The notes: generated by a model from the letters alone, not told the origin. DNA of 64,000 nucleotides from Spodoptera frugiperda (GCF_023101765.2 NC_064239.1:4154001-4218000); one strand, 5' to 3'; positions 47,626 to 58,975 are shown, counted from the first letter of the stretch. Numbers and translations are program-made.

Positions 47626-48291
47626 GATAGTAAATTTATTACCGCTTCTCAAGTACATTTCCGAACGCCATGATTTTACTACAATCCCCTTGCACTCTAC
47701 AAAGTATCCCTTTTACATAAGAATATCTATACAATATTTTTGACGTCTTTGAACTTCATCTAAAAAATTCTAGACCTCATAAATCCAAACACCTAATAAG
47801 TTTATTACTAATTTTGTGCGCATTCCACATGTGTGTGGCGACTGACTTCTCTATTGCATAATTGTAACAATTGCCCCGCAATCTTAATTAGAACGAGCTC
47901 AACCGGGAAGCAACAGTGTAATTAAAGCTACTGCAATTCACTACTAGTCTATCCACGTCATATATTCACGCGAGTAATACATTAACCGTGCATTTTCATT
48001 TATAACAGGTTTCAGCTGCCAATCTACCAAAAAGGGGGGATTTTGCTGTCAAAACTGGTCCAGGGTCAAATAAGTAACGACAATACAAATTTATGTTCAA
48101 CAGGGCTCATTACTCATCGTCCAGTCGCCCCTCTTAATTTATTATCTATCATCTATCGCCGTGGATACCGTGGTTGTTTTGACATTGCAGCCTCTCGCAA
48201 TAATAAAGAGATTATACTTAAATTAGTTTGTAAATATCGACATGATTTTGTTAAAATAGGTACATAATAATACCTATGCTTAGTTTTATTC

Positions 48292-48368
48292 CAATTAAAA
48301 TACGTGTCTAATGTTTTAAAATAATCTACAAGACGGACATTAAAATAAAAATTAGTCATCTACCCTAT
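48292..48368 (-). repeat. Dispersed repeat family E, copy 4 (fragment)
   Basis: AAAATACGTGTCTAATGTTT, TAAAATAATCTACAAGACGG and AAAATTAGTCATCTACCCTA are the reverse complement of the family E start. Confidence 0.65.
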
Positions 48369-48369
48369 A

Positions 48370-49515
48370 ACACTAGTTCTTCGAGCATTTTATGTTAGAA
48401 TTTAGCTCTAAGTCAAGGTAAGTCTTGTTCTATTTAATATTATACACTTTGTTCGCATTCGTTTCTTTGTGGAAACTTCGCAAGGAGCGCAGTAATCCGT
48501 TTTCTCTCTTTGACTTCTTATAAATCGTTCAAAACGTTAAAGAGAGGCACCTAGTTCTTATCGACATCGACAGTTCAATACGTATATCGAATTCGACATC
48601 TGTGCTAGAAACAACACATTTTTCACAAAACAATAATGTATAGGTAATGTGTATTAAGTTTCTTATCTTAACATTAAAAATTTTTACTTCTACGTTTTCT
48701 TTTTGACTTCGAAAAGTTTTTTCGTAATCTTAGAACTTGTATTAGGTATATGGAATTTCGGTATTTATATGAAGGTACTGAAACCTAACGCAAACGAAAA
48801 TAATCACAATCCACTGTAGGTGGATCGTAATATAATATCAGTCATATGATATCAGACCCGGGTTCATCCTTAAACTGCGACTAGTCACCGAGAAAGGTGC
48901 AACAGCATTCTCTAAAGACTCGACTTACGGGCTAGTTTATGGATCCTTTAAATGTTTCTCATTGATTTAAAAGACAGGCATATTTATAAAAGATTTTCAG
49001 TTTTATCTACAAGTAAAACTAATAGAAGTGTGGTAGTTATTGCCATTTTTATTTTATCTGATAAAATACTACAATCAATAGAATGTAAAACTGACTAGGT
49101 GACTATATACCTACATATTAATAATCAAATTATATTGTTTGCCCACGCTACTAAAATAACCAGCACTTGTATTGTTGAATGATAAATAAGTCAATTTAGT
49201 TTATCGATAACTAATTTATTCCTAATCTAGAATACAGGGTGTGATTTAAATTAATTTGCAACATAAAATTCAATATGCGTGATCAAAATAACTGTTAACA
49301 ACAATCCAGCTGTTACATAGGCAATAGGATAATTAATTACCTTTGTTCGGCACATGCTATTAATTAATAGATTCATAATTTTAATGCAATATTATACCGC
49401 AATTATATATGTACACAAACCGCTAACAAACATGATGGACGTTTTTAATTAATTCATTATACATATAACATGACGTCACGTCTTTTATTGCCCAAAGGGT
49501 ACACATATATACTAT
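48370..49515. other. Unique AT-rich DNA
   Basis: No gene or recognised repeat was identified. Confidence 0.35.
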
Positions 49516-49519
49516 TAAT

Positions 49520-49628
49520 ATATTATAGTAACACCCACTTTCATCAGCTATGTTATAAGTTCTTTATTCATATAACGTGCGAGCTTAATACACACCTGGC
49601 ATAATACCAAACTCCGTACTGTTATCAT
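49520..49628 (-). repeat. SINE family S1 fragment, copy 4
   Basis: TAACACCCACTTTCATCAGC, ATGTTATAAGTTC, CACCTGGCATAATACCAAAC and TCCGTACTGTTATC match the body of S1 in reverse orientation, strongly decayed. It is cut off by the H1 copy starting at 49629. Confidence 0.5.
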
Positions 49629-49819
49629 CACATAGTATAAAACAAAGTAGCTTTCTCTGTCCCTATGTCCCTTTGTATGCTTAAATCTTTGAAACTCCGC
49701 AACGGATTTTGATGCGGTTTTTTTAATAGATAGGGTGATTCAAGAGGAACGTTTATATATATAATTCATGCATTATATATTTCCATAACACCTATGCGAA
49801 GTTGGGGCGGGTCGCTAGT
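49629..49819 (+). repeat. CTAGT-ending repeat family H1, copy 3
   Basis: CACATAGTATAAAACAAAGT, AGCTTTCTCTGTCCCTATGT, CGCAACGGATTTTGATGCGG, AGATAGGGTGATTCAAGAGG and TTGGGGCGGGTCGCTAGT. This uninterrupted copy defines the layout of the family. Confidence 0.65.
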
Positions 49820-50344
49820 GTGCAATAAAATATATGTATGTATACATCAAAAATACATATTTATACGAACGATAAAGGTTTTTAATCTCTTCCCATATTT
49901 AAAAAAAATACGATTGTATTATTTTTTCGTTCACCGTATCGCAGAAAGTGTTACACATTGTAGCGTTTATTCCATAATAATATCGTACATTATAAAATGT
50001 CCAGCAAAGGTTTTACCACCAATAAACTAAAGTTGGCAAAAATGACGCTGCGAGCAGTAACCACAAAATGTTGAACCTAGATTAACTCGAATTTTATATT
50101 TATAGTGCGTAAAGAATATGTCACTTTGTTAAATACCGAGCGCAATTTTATGACACCCTGTGTATGTGTGCACTATGTTTGATTTTTTTTTTTTATTTTG
50201 TGTCCACTCAGTCCGCTAAAACCAATCACCGATTTTATTTGCTTGTTTGTTTTAATGCATTTGAACTGGAATTACTTTGTTCTAGTCATAGTCGTTTTTA
50301 TTTCTATTTTGCTGTTTGCAATGCTGCAATATCACTGTATTATA

Positions 50345-50809
50345 CAGTGAAACTTGGTTAAGTGGGACCTGGATAAGTGAGAAACCTCCACAAATGGAAC
50401 TCATACTGAGGTCCCTACCCATTGGCACTGAATTACCTCTATTAGTGGTACAAACAACCCTCTGTATCTGGGATTCGTTCTTTCGATTTATCATCTTAGT
50501 TACCTCTATAACTGAGACAGCAAGTGAATTTTAATGCATAAACCTCAGTAACTGAGACAACATCGTTTTGTTTGTTGATTTACTTATTCTTATTCATTTA
50601 TAATGTGCACATAACACATTGTTTTATTTAAGAATCACACCTCTTTATGTAAAATAACCCGTATGTTTACCTCCATTAATGGAACCCTCTGTAAATGAGA
50701 CAAATGTTTATTTATACCTGGTTATCTGAGACACTGGGTTAGTGGAATACCTCTATAAGTGATACCAATTTGAAGGTCCCTTGATGTCTCACTTAACGAG
50801 GTTTCACTG
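50345..50809. mobile_element. pogo/Tigger-like non-autonomous element, 465 bp
   Basis: Ends CAGTGAAACTTGGTTAAGTG and, complemented, CAGTGAAACCTCGTTAAGTG, flanked by TA on both sides (50343-50344 and 50810-50811), as expected for the Tc1-mariner/pogo group. The interior repeats a degenerate CCTCTATAASTGAGAC motif at least six times (for example ACCTCTATAACTGAGACA, CCTCAGTAACTGAGACAA, CCTCTGTAAATGAGACAA). No transposase remains. Confidence 0.8.
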
Positions 50810-50881
50810 TAGTATTAAAACAAAGTCTGTTCATAATAACTATCCTGAGACATAATGAAATAAATTATCTAAAAATAACGA

Positions 50882-51044
50882 TTGCTCACGTAAATATAAG
50901 TATTGAGAAAAGCTCTACTAGTTTCGAGACACAGGGGGACTCTTCATCATGAGCAGCGTGCGCAGACGCGGCGACTTCGCGACGTCACTGTCAACGTCAC
51001 GCTAACTAGTAAAGCTTTTCTCAGTACATATATTTACACGAGTA
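50882..51044. repeat. 163-bp foldback element with 41-bp inverted termini
   Basis: Left arm 50882-50922 (TTGCTCACGTAAATATAAGT and onward to CTACTAGTT) pairs with right arm 51004-51044 with about six mismatches. The interior has TCATCATGAGCAGCGTGCGC and a GCGGCGACTTCGCGACGTCA stretch. Ends and interior share words with the 26.5-kb foldback element (CTCACGTAA; GCTCATGA). Confidence 0.8.
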
Positions 51045-51049
51045 AACCG

Positions 51050-52045
51050 TTGTTTTTGGTTAAAACAAAGCCAGTTCTCGTTGTTTATTCTCCTACTTGT
51101 ACATCAACTAACTGGACTTGCATTGCATATGACATGTGGTGTGTACATAGTTCTAAGTATTATAGTAGTAGGCAAGTATTTACGAAGCAATTTAATGATT
51201 CATCAATACAGTAAAGATTAACATCATGTTTCTGTGTGTGTGTGAATGAAGGCATAACTTGCTGTATCATGAAATCTATAATCTGAAACTTGGTACCTTT
51301 CTCGTCTAATTAATTACACAGTGCCTATATTGCAAATAGTTAGGTCTCAGTAACGTCACTAATCTGACGTTATCTCCTGCCTGGGATTTACTCATTTAGT
51401 GTGAAGTTATAGTAACTATAGTAAGCATCTACACACACACTAGTAAGGATATTGATGTGTCTTTCAAAAGTCAAAACACACTACTATTCAAGTAGCGATT
51501 TGGTCTGAGCCAAATTGGCCAACACAAATACAAATTCGAAACTACATACATACATACAATACATATTTATCTATTGAAAGACCCATAATAATCAGTACAA
51601 AATTGAATTAACCACTTTGTTGGTATACCACATCTGTTCATCATTCAGTCTCTACATTGTACCGTCTACAGTTTCATTTGGTACCCCTTTACGTTACCTT
51701 TTTAATCGAATAAGCAACGCCTTATAATAAAATTGTTCTTTTTATTAAACATTCGTTCTACAACATTTATTCATATGATCGCAAGCAATAATGTCTCGCG
51801 TGACTTCATTTTCTGTTATATTAAAACATATGCCGTTTGTCGTCGCGACGTAAAATCCACACAAATCAAGACACAAAACATCAAGCGAATTAACGAAGAA
51901 AAATCCGCGCATCAAAAGATTTGCTTACACACAATATTAACGTGTTAAACACGGGGAAAGTCTTCTAGCTCGCATATCTAATGAAAAATAATTTGGGTGC
52001 AGACAGCCGGCATTAATATTAATAAATAATAAGGTGACGGTTCGC
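51050..52045. other. Unique AT-rich DNA
   Basis: No gene or recognised repeat was identified. Confidence 0.35.
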
Positions 52046-52051
52046 ACGGTA

Positions 52052-52059
52052 GTATATAA
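52052..52059 (+). promoter_or_regulatory. TATA-like sequence TATATAAA
   Basis: A TATATAAA lies about 80 bp from the GC-rich block, flanked by GC-richer sequence (CACGGTAG before, TCCGGGTGCTGCGAGCC after). It could serve a plus-strand start about 27 bp downstream, near GTCACAAT. No plus-strand gene was identified, so this is a weak site. Confidence 0.15.
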
Positions 52060-52134
52060 ATCCGGGTGCTGCGAGCCGTCACAATAGTAATATATTAGGA
52101 CAAATGTTATTACAAGCTCGACTCGTTATGTTAT

Positions 52135-52315
52135 TTTTGTTCGTTCCCCCGAGTTAGGAATTCAAGGCAAACAGTCGGCTCGGCGACCGCAGCGCCGCGC
52201 GCGCCGCCCCGCGACAGTTGGCGCTCCTGCCGCCGCCGCCGGAATAGCGCACTCCAGCTACACTGCACACTACACCACACCAACTACCCTGACAACGCGG
52301 CGTACTAATAATATA
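52135..52315 (-). promoter_or_regulatory. GC-rich CpG-dense block, candidate promoter or first exon
   Basis: About 150 bp here are strikingly GC- and CpG-rich (runs such as GCAGCGCCGCGCGCGCC and a CCGCCGCCGCC tract) in otherwise AT-rich DNA. On the minus strand a TATATT sequence at 52315-52310 lies 20-25 bp before TGTCAGGG, where an initiator-like A falls at 52290, and the GC-rich block follows as a possible 5' leader. It lies 10 kb upstream of the signal-peptide exon, in the right place for its first exon. No convincing splice donor was found in the block, so the link is speculative. An enhancer is an alternative. Confidence 0.3.
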
Positions 52316-52619
52316 CACCTACATGCGAACCATTTTTCAACGCCTTCATTAAACTACAAAAGGCAAATAATTACATTAATATCTCATTAAAGTCGCTCAA
52401 AACTTAATTTTCATTATAATGTACATTGTATACTGCAGTCATTATTCTATCTATAACCTATTCTTCAAAGATATCAATATTATCTAATATAAACTTTCAA
52501 TACAGTACTAATTGGAGCCTTTTTCAAGGGAGTACAAAATTTCAGCATCGATATTTCATTTTCATAGAAAATTCATCGAGTACATTTTATTGAATAGAGT
52601 GTCATCATTAAAGTAAGAC

Positions 52620-52720
52620 GGTGTGCAGGCAGCGGCGAGCGTGAAGCACGCTCAATACTCCACAACTACCCTCACCGCAACCGCCTCAGGACTTCCGAGA
52701 ACCAGCGGCCAGACGTTATA
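52620..52720. other. GC-richer island upstream of the candidate promoter
   Basis: AGGCAGCGGCGAGCGTGAAG and CCTCACCGCAACCGCCTCAG stand out from the surroundings. On the minus strand TTGCG followed by GTGAGGGT is a possible splice donor, making this an alternative location for the missing first exon. Weak. Confidence 0.2.
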
Positions 52721-52724
52721 ATTA

Positions 52725-54160
52725 ATAATCTCCTTTGAAGTCACTATTTTCCAGCAATCCGTCCAGTACAAATCTGGCATTCTTACTTCCGATATATTTC
52801 ACGCTTGCAAGGTTTATTTCTATATTGTTTTGATTAAAAAAACTGACCTCCTACAGAGCAAACACCTACCACCACACTTGCTCCAGAACAAAGACAAAAT
52901 TTCTACAATGAGGACAACTTTTGTGTTTATTTTGCTCTTTTGCCATTACAACGCGAGCAAACCAACCGCTATAAACAATTAAGGACATCAGCGCCTTTCA
53001 TAACAACGCACCAACAAATATATTAGTAATTTTATTTTAAAGTTTTACAAACCACGCTGGTTCGTCGTAAAACGGCAAAAATACAGTCAATATTATCACT
53101 CAAATTTAAGTAAATGTGATAAAAAGCGTGGACGGTACCATTTCACGGTTGGTCGGTGGAAATATTCGGGCCAAACACGAGACGCGGGAGCTTCCTCTTT
53201 TCACAAAATGTCTATAGGTAATGGAAATTTCTCTCTGTAAACTAACATAAGGTACATAAAGGAGACTTGTGCAAAGGACATGAACTCAATGCTGACTCTA
53301 TTAAACTTTCATAACGTTCCCAAGAGGGATGTGGGTATAATCGACAATAGAGTACGATCTTATCTATACTTCAACGTTCGCTCAATACTACAATAATGTT
53401 AAGGGAATTCATTAAATAGCTATTGAACTATAATTGTCTTGCGGGACTTACTTTAATTGTGTTAATGGCAAGGTATTTGCTTACAAGGACATGCAGGAAT
53501 AATTAGTTGTTTGTAATTCCGTGAATGTTATAAAAGTCAAATGAGGGAGACGGATGCGTTTAGTGGAACACGTGGTACGTACAAACATAGTGTTATGTTA
53601 AGAAGAGGCTTAGGACATTCTACCTAGTGCACTTTAGAGAAGGAAGTACATCATTTAAATGGTAATTTATATTTGTTTTGTTCCAGCACGTAGCTGATAG
53701 TAGATAAATATTCTATTGTTCTCAACATTGACTTTATTGGGGAATACTGTAATTATGACAAATATATTTTGTGTATCTTATTTTTGTCTGAATTGAAATC
53801 GCGTAGTGAATATATTTCGGTAAGATTGGAATTGGTTGGCACAATCCCGGACTTTCTCATCGATTACCGCAAAGCAAGAGTTTCTAGACTTGTAAACAAG
53901 TATTGCTAAGCTCGACCCCTGGATAAGACAAGGTACAGAGTACAGACCTATTTATGTAGGTATCTATTGGTTATTTGTCCACGAAGATTCTTGTAAAAGT
54001 ATGTAGCCAAGACTTATATTTGATATTTGATCCGACACAAAATCTACTGCATTGAAAAGTGAGTGCACATCAAGTGACATTCAATTTGCCCATTTACCCT
54101 GATGGATATGGTGCTATGATAATGAAATGATACTGATGTATCATGATAATGAATATGATG
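52725..54160. other. Unique DNA
   Basis: No exon or repeat recognised, apart from a 24-codon signal-like open frame at 52908-52982 described in the findings. Confidence 0.3.
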
Positions 54161-54164
54161 TCAT

Positions 54165-54350
54165 TTATGGAATTTAAGGATATTTGGGCAATCGGAGGTT
54201 AGGAAGATTGGTAAGGCCCATTATTGAGCCTCCGGTAACCTCACTCACTCAACGAAATAAAACGCAAGTTTTCATCACGCTGGTTTTCTGTGAGGCCATG
54301 GTATCACTCCGAACAAGCCGGTCCATTCGTGCCGAAGCATGACTCTCCCA
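54165..54350 (+). repeat. Dispersed repeat family B, copy 5 (3' portion)
   Basis: GGGCAATCGGAGGTTAGGAA, GAGCCTCCGGTAACCTCACT, CACGCTGGTTTTCTGTGAGG, GTATCACTCCGAACAAGCCG and TTCGTGCCGAAGCATGACTC. Sequence on to about 54545 may still belong to the element but has no second copy here. Confidence 0.65.
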
Positions 54351-54631
54351 CTCTTAGAGCTAACAAATTTCTTAGACACAAAAAAATAGTGCTAATATAA
54401 TCCCCAGCATTCAACGAGGATTTACAACCAATTGCAACCGTTACGGCAACCATATGAGTAGCCATTAGCATGTGATGTTCAGCCTCCTTACATGCTAAGA
54501 GGTTGTTAGCGCTCTTCCCGTGAATATCACTACTTCTCGCCACCATCTAAGCTTAGTGATATAATCATTTAAAAAAACGAATAGTGAGAAACCTGAAGAA
54601 TATGTGATGTGGGCGTTACAATTATTGTATA

Positions 54632-55097
54632 ACTAGCTTCCGCCCGCGACTCCGTCCGCGCGGAGGTCGGTTTTCGCGTGGAAGTTTTATTACTTACTCC
54701 ATTTTAAATAACTCTGACAATGACATCTTATAAATATCTATTAGACCCAAATACGGCTAGGCCCATAATAATTAGTGAGATCCCTCTATTGAGCTACTGC
54801 TGTTGAGTTGCGTTCTGTAGAATAAAACTGAAAAATAAAGTTTTTTTTTCTACGTATTTTTTCAGAATAAAAAGTATCATATTTTATGCCTAAGATAATA
54901 AGGTATAATTATACCAAGTTTCATCGAAATCAAATTGTTAGTTTTCACGTGATGCCTGAACATACAGACAGACAGACAAAAAATTTTTTAATCACAAATT
55001 TGGGTTTGGTATGGGTCCAGTAACACCCCCTGCTATTTATTCTTTCAATATTTTCAATGTACAGAATTGACCCTTTTACAGATTTCTTATAATATGA
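54632..55097. repeat. Dispersed repeat family Z, copy 2
   Basis: Starts ACTAGCTTCCGCCCGCGACT, CCGTCCGCGCGG and ends with ACCAAGTTTCATCGAAATCA, a short CAGA run, ACACCCCCTGCTATTTATTC, CAATGTACAGAATTGACCC and TTATAATATG. Same blocks as the 24.6-kb copy but lacking its 1-kb interior. Confidence 0.65.
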
Positions 55098-55117
55098 ATG
55101 AATGAATGAATGAATGA
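55093..55117 (+). repeat. ATGA microsatellite
   Basis: ATGA repeated about six times directly at the end of the Z copy, which suggests the element end seeded or targeted it. Confidence 0.85.
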
Positions 55118-55299
55118 GAGTGTTCTACTCTTACGTTTATAATTATAACTATAGAAAGCTCCAGACTGCTAAGCTATCGTGAGTTATACGTGTTATTGTG
55201 AGTCAACCATAAAAGATGGACATTTGCTGTCGTGGAATATTTTTTAAACAATTTTAAGGAGAACATTTCCGTCATACATGATTTCTGTGAAGCTTTAAC

Positions 55300-55646
55300 C
55301 ATTAAGGCTGTACACGCGACGGAAGCTTAAAAAATGGAGTAAGTTCTCCTGTTTTCCCAACATTTCCCTTCACTGCTCTGCTCCTATTGATTGGAGCGTG
55401 ATGAAAAGTATACTATAACCTACCCAGGAGTATGAAGAACAATTGTACCAAGTTTCGTTGAAATCTGTCGAGTGGTTTTTGTTTCTATAAAGAACATACA
55501 GACAGACAGACAGACAGACAGACAAAAAATTTTCTGATTGCATTTTTGGCGTCAGTATCGATCATTAATCACCCGCTGATAGTTATTTTGGAAATATATT
55601 TCATGTACAGAATTGACCTCTCTACAGATTTATTATAAGTATAGAT
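55300..55646. repeat. Dispersed repeat family Z, copy 3
   Basis: TGTACCAAGTTTCGTTGAAA, a CAGACAGA run, AATCACCCGCTGATAG, ATGTACAGAATTGACCTCTC and TTATTATAAGTATAGAT. The left end is degraded (only ACGCGACGGAAGC remains of the start). Confidence 0.6.
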
Positions 55647-56026
55647 ATGGGTATGAATAATCGTATCGAATTTTTAAACAAGATTCTTAAATAAAGTTAC
55701 CCATGAAAACTATCAACCCACCATTTTTATGACGTATACAAAACTTTTGATGATTATAATTATACCTAATGATTTTCATCCGTTATGTAGCAGAGATATC
55801 ACGCTAATATGCAATAGAGGACTCAATTCCTGACTCCATACCGTACCGAGAATTCTCAATCGAAATACCGGATAGGTATCGTATCGCCGCATCCTAGACT
55901 AAAAGCTAACCTTTGGTATACCAGTAATCTAAACCAGACTAGGTACTGTAAGAGGGCAAACAGAAATAATTTATAAATATCAGTCAGTCTTGTAGACTAA
56001 TGTTTTCTATTCTCTCACATCTTTAT

Positions 56027-56180
56027 TTGATTTGTCTGGACTTTAAAAGAGACCTCTGAGTTAGTTTCGGTATTTCTTCTCAGAGTAATCCGATAGGAAA
56101 TGACGGCCTCATCTACTCATTTAAAAAATGACGCGTAAAAGAGTTACATTGTAACCTATTTGCAAAAATAAATATCATTT
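56027..56180 (+). repeat. Dispersed repeat family F, copy 3
   Basis: TTGTCTGGACTTTAAAAGAG, GTTTCGGTATTTCTTCTCAG, AGTAATCCGATAGGAAATGA, CGGCCTCATCTA and GCAAAAATAAATATCATTTA. Very close to the 27.7-kb copy with a few short deletions. Confidence 0.65.
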
Positions 56181-56292
56181 AAGAATAATGCATTTCATGT
56201 TGAAATATTCTCTTAAAAATGAAGAAGTCAAGATCTACATAAATTTAAAGACACCACAGAATGCATATTGTACCTACGTGAACTTTGGTATG

Positions 56293-56317
56293 TACATACA
56301 TACATACATACATACTT
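56293..56317 (+). repeat. CATA microsatellite
   Basis: CATA repeated six times in the sequence around 56305. Confidence 0.8.
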
Positions 56318-56589
56318 ATATGTAGGTATACATTCAGTAAGTTTACACAGAACATAAGTTTAAGAGCACTCGCCTTGCATGCTAAGTAACCTAAAATTCT
56401 GTTCCAGTCTACGAAAATTATAGAAGCAAAAGCGACCAGAGTAGCGACCTACGTAAGTATAAAATCATAGTTATTGTCTGGGTTAAAAACTTGTACCAAG
56501 CTCAACTACATGCAGTTTTTTTTAAAAAGCGAGTGTTATTTAGATCAACATATAGATAGTTAAAGGTACCTATTGTTATTTATTTATTT

Positions 56590-56665
56590 ACACGCGGCAC
56601 GTAATTGACGTAATGTCGCTATACAATATACACCCACTTTTCACCATGAGTGTTAGACCTGGCTA
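56590..56665 (-). repeat. SINE family S1 tail fragment
   Basis: ACACGCGGCACGTAATTGAC, GTAATGTCGCTATACAATAT, ACACCCACTTTTCACCATG is the reverse complement of the S1 3' region. Confidence 0.6.
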
Positions 56666-57130
56666 TCATGTTTATATCGTAAATGTGATAACATGAAAAT
56701 AAGAATTCTTCGATAAATCACACTATGATACCTAGAAACGAAGAACCATTGAAAATTGAACACAAACAAAAGAAAACTATACAAATACCGTACAACAATG
56801 AAATTCATTTCATTCAATACGTAGGTTAAAATTATTCTCCCGATATTTTTCCATCTGCAATCCTGAACGAATCCTATACGTTAATAATTAACGTATTAAT
56901 TGCATTCTGGCGACAAAGGAGTCGGTGTATGGACAGTAGGATTATATACAGGATGTAGTTTTGAATATGTTCATAAATGTCATAAATGTTTGATTTAAAA
57001 TAAGGTTTCTGGTCAATAGGTAAAAACACAGCTATAATAAATTATTTAAGTTTGCCAGTATTTCAGAATAATCCTTCAAAAAAAAAAGAGTTTTTAGGGA
57101 ATTGGTAATAATATCCAATATGTGTTTGGC

Positions 57131-57208
57131 TTGTGTGTGTAATGCCGTGTTTTAAGCTAGCTACATAATTTGTGTGTGTAGTGTCGCGTTTTAAGCTAGT
57201 TACATAAC
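57131..57208 (+). repeat. Two tandem units of 39 bp
   Basis: TTGTGTGTGTAATGCCGTGT at 57131 recurs as TTGTGTGTGTAGTGTCGCGT at 57170, each followed by TTTAAGCTAG(C/T)TACATAA. Five or so differences separate the units. Confidence 0.85.
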
Positions 57209-57544
57209 GTTCGAAATGTGACCGGCGTAGTTCTCACTTACGGAATTTCGTATATTACAAAAAAATAAAAATTGCCCTCCATTTTTTTATTGATTTGGAC
57301 TGAGAACCGATAGCCGAGTTACCTCCTTGAATATTTCTCGGCTTCAAAACGTCACCCTGTAAATGATTCGCGCACGTGTCCTATATCGATTAAGCATCCT
57401 ATTATATTCACGTGATACAGTATTCATAACCCCAGTCAACATTATCAAAGGAATATTTCATGCGAATTTGTTTACTGTATAATTATCAATATTACCTTTG
57501 GATGTGAAATTATTTATGATATGTACAATATTCAATGCAGCATT

Positions 57545-58025
57545 ACGCCTTTTATCCCCGAAAGGGTTGGCTGGGGTGCATATAGCGGCACGTGTTGCTA
57601 CACCCATTTTTCACCATTTAATTTTATTTAGTCCCATGTAATAGGGTGTAAGGCAGTTGTCCCACCGGCAACGATGAACGAGTAACGAGTAGAGCTAGAA
57701 CTAGAAACGAGTGAAAACAAAAACAAACAAGTGAAGCGAGCACTCGCCGGCAGTGTGAACAGTCAGCGATCAACTATTTGTACATGCATCTCTTTTGTTT
57801 ACACGGAAAGTATATCTATTGTACGTTTCTTGAGCGAGAAAATAGCCGATAGTTAGTCGTTCACTCGCCGTTGGTGGGACAACTGCCTAAGACTATTGCC
57901 ATATACTGGGCACAGTTCTAGTCTACATATTACTACTGAGAAATTTTCAAAAAACCGAAAAAACATAATTTGCCCTAACCGGGAATTGAACCCAAGACCT
58001 CTTATCAACCACAATTCAATATTCA
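57545..58025 (-). repeat. SINE family S1, copy split by a MITE
   Basis: The 3' portion 57545-57651 (ATCCCCGAAAGGGTTGGCTG, GCGGCACGTGTTGCTACACC, CCCATGTAATAGGGTGTAA) and the 5' portion 57888-58025 (ATATACTGGGCACAGTTCTA, TACTACTGAGAAATTTTC, CGGGAATTGAACCCAAGACC) belong to one S1 copy in reverse orientation. The MITE at 57652-57887 lies between them. Confidence 0.75.
57652..57887. mobile_element. 236-bp Harbinger-like MITE nested in a SINE
   Basis: Termini GGCAGTTGTCCCACCGGCAA and, complemented, GGCAGTTGTCCCACCAACGG. Flanked by TAA at 57649-57651 and 57888-57890. A 3-bp TAA duplication with GG-starting termini fits PIF/Harbinger. The interior contains AACGAGTAACGAGTAGAGC and ACTCGCCG words repeated near both ends. 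Confidence 0.8.
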
Positions 58026-58479
58026 ACTATTGTCAAAAAGCTCAGTTTCTAAAACGTATTACTTACACTCATATAAAAAACTGCTAAACCGATTTAGATT
58101 AAACTTTGGTTAAAAAACCACGAGCACATGTAGGCAGTAGGTAATTTTATTACACAATTTTTTATTACACATTTCGCGGAATAAAAGGCGTTATGTTTTA
58201 CTGCGTGGATGTAATACACATGTTGTGGGATACAAAGTATCGGAATGCTAGTAATCGTGTAACCAAGCTATTCTCGTGCATGAACACACACGCCCCTAGT
58301 TATCTAAGATCAAGTCACAAAATAAGTGTTTAAAAACCCATACAACACGTCCCATAGGGGTTGTTAAGTTCGTTTATTTGTGACTTTTTAATTTCATTAC
58401 GTCCGTCGCGCTTTAAGGAGATTAAACACAAATTGAACGAGTTGTGACCGTGGAACAGTATGGTGAAGTAATTATTTTT

Positions 58480-58700
58480 TGTTAGGGTGTCGAGTTTAAT
58501 GGGCCGGTGACATGTGGCTGCGCAGGGCGGCCACCGGACGACGGCCGAGGGATTAACTGTTATAACATCAGCCCCGAACATATGGAAAACTTGTCGCGAC
58601 GACAACGTGACCTCTGTCCCATACACACACACGTACACTTGTACCTACAGTGTACACCATGCGTTATGTCCCCACACACAGTGTACACCAGCCACTTGTT
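58480..58700. other. GC-richer island with repeated CAGTGTACACCA
   Basis: Includes GCGCAGGGCGGCCACCGGAC and two copies of CAGTGTACACCA about 30 bp apart (near 58648 and 58678). Non-repetitive elsewhere in the window. Possible regulatory DNA; function unknown. Confidence 0.25.
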
Positions 58701-58975
58701 CACAGGCACGCTAGTCACCACTGACATCAGCCCTGTTAATTTATGGTTATTGTAATTAACGAAAAAACTTTTCCGAATAAAATCCCGTAAGGAGTTTCGA
58801 CCTAATTTGAATTTTTAAATATTTATAAGGAATTAATTTTATGAATTCAGTCGTAAATAAAAACTGGAACTTTTATTTTGTACTAAATTCTGTCACTATT
58901 ACATGTCTGTATAATGTCCTAGTCTAGTTCGTCATAACTGTGTTAACGTCAATATTTCTTTTTACTTACTCTTTA

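Noticed and set aside
54304..54546. 80-codon minus-strand frame
   Set aside because: Overlaps the 3' part of repeat family B and shows no known domain.
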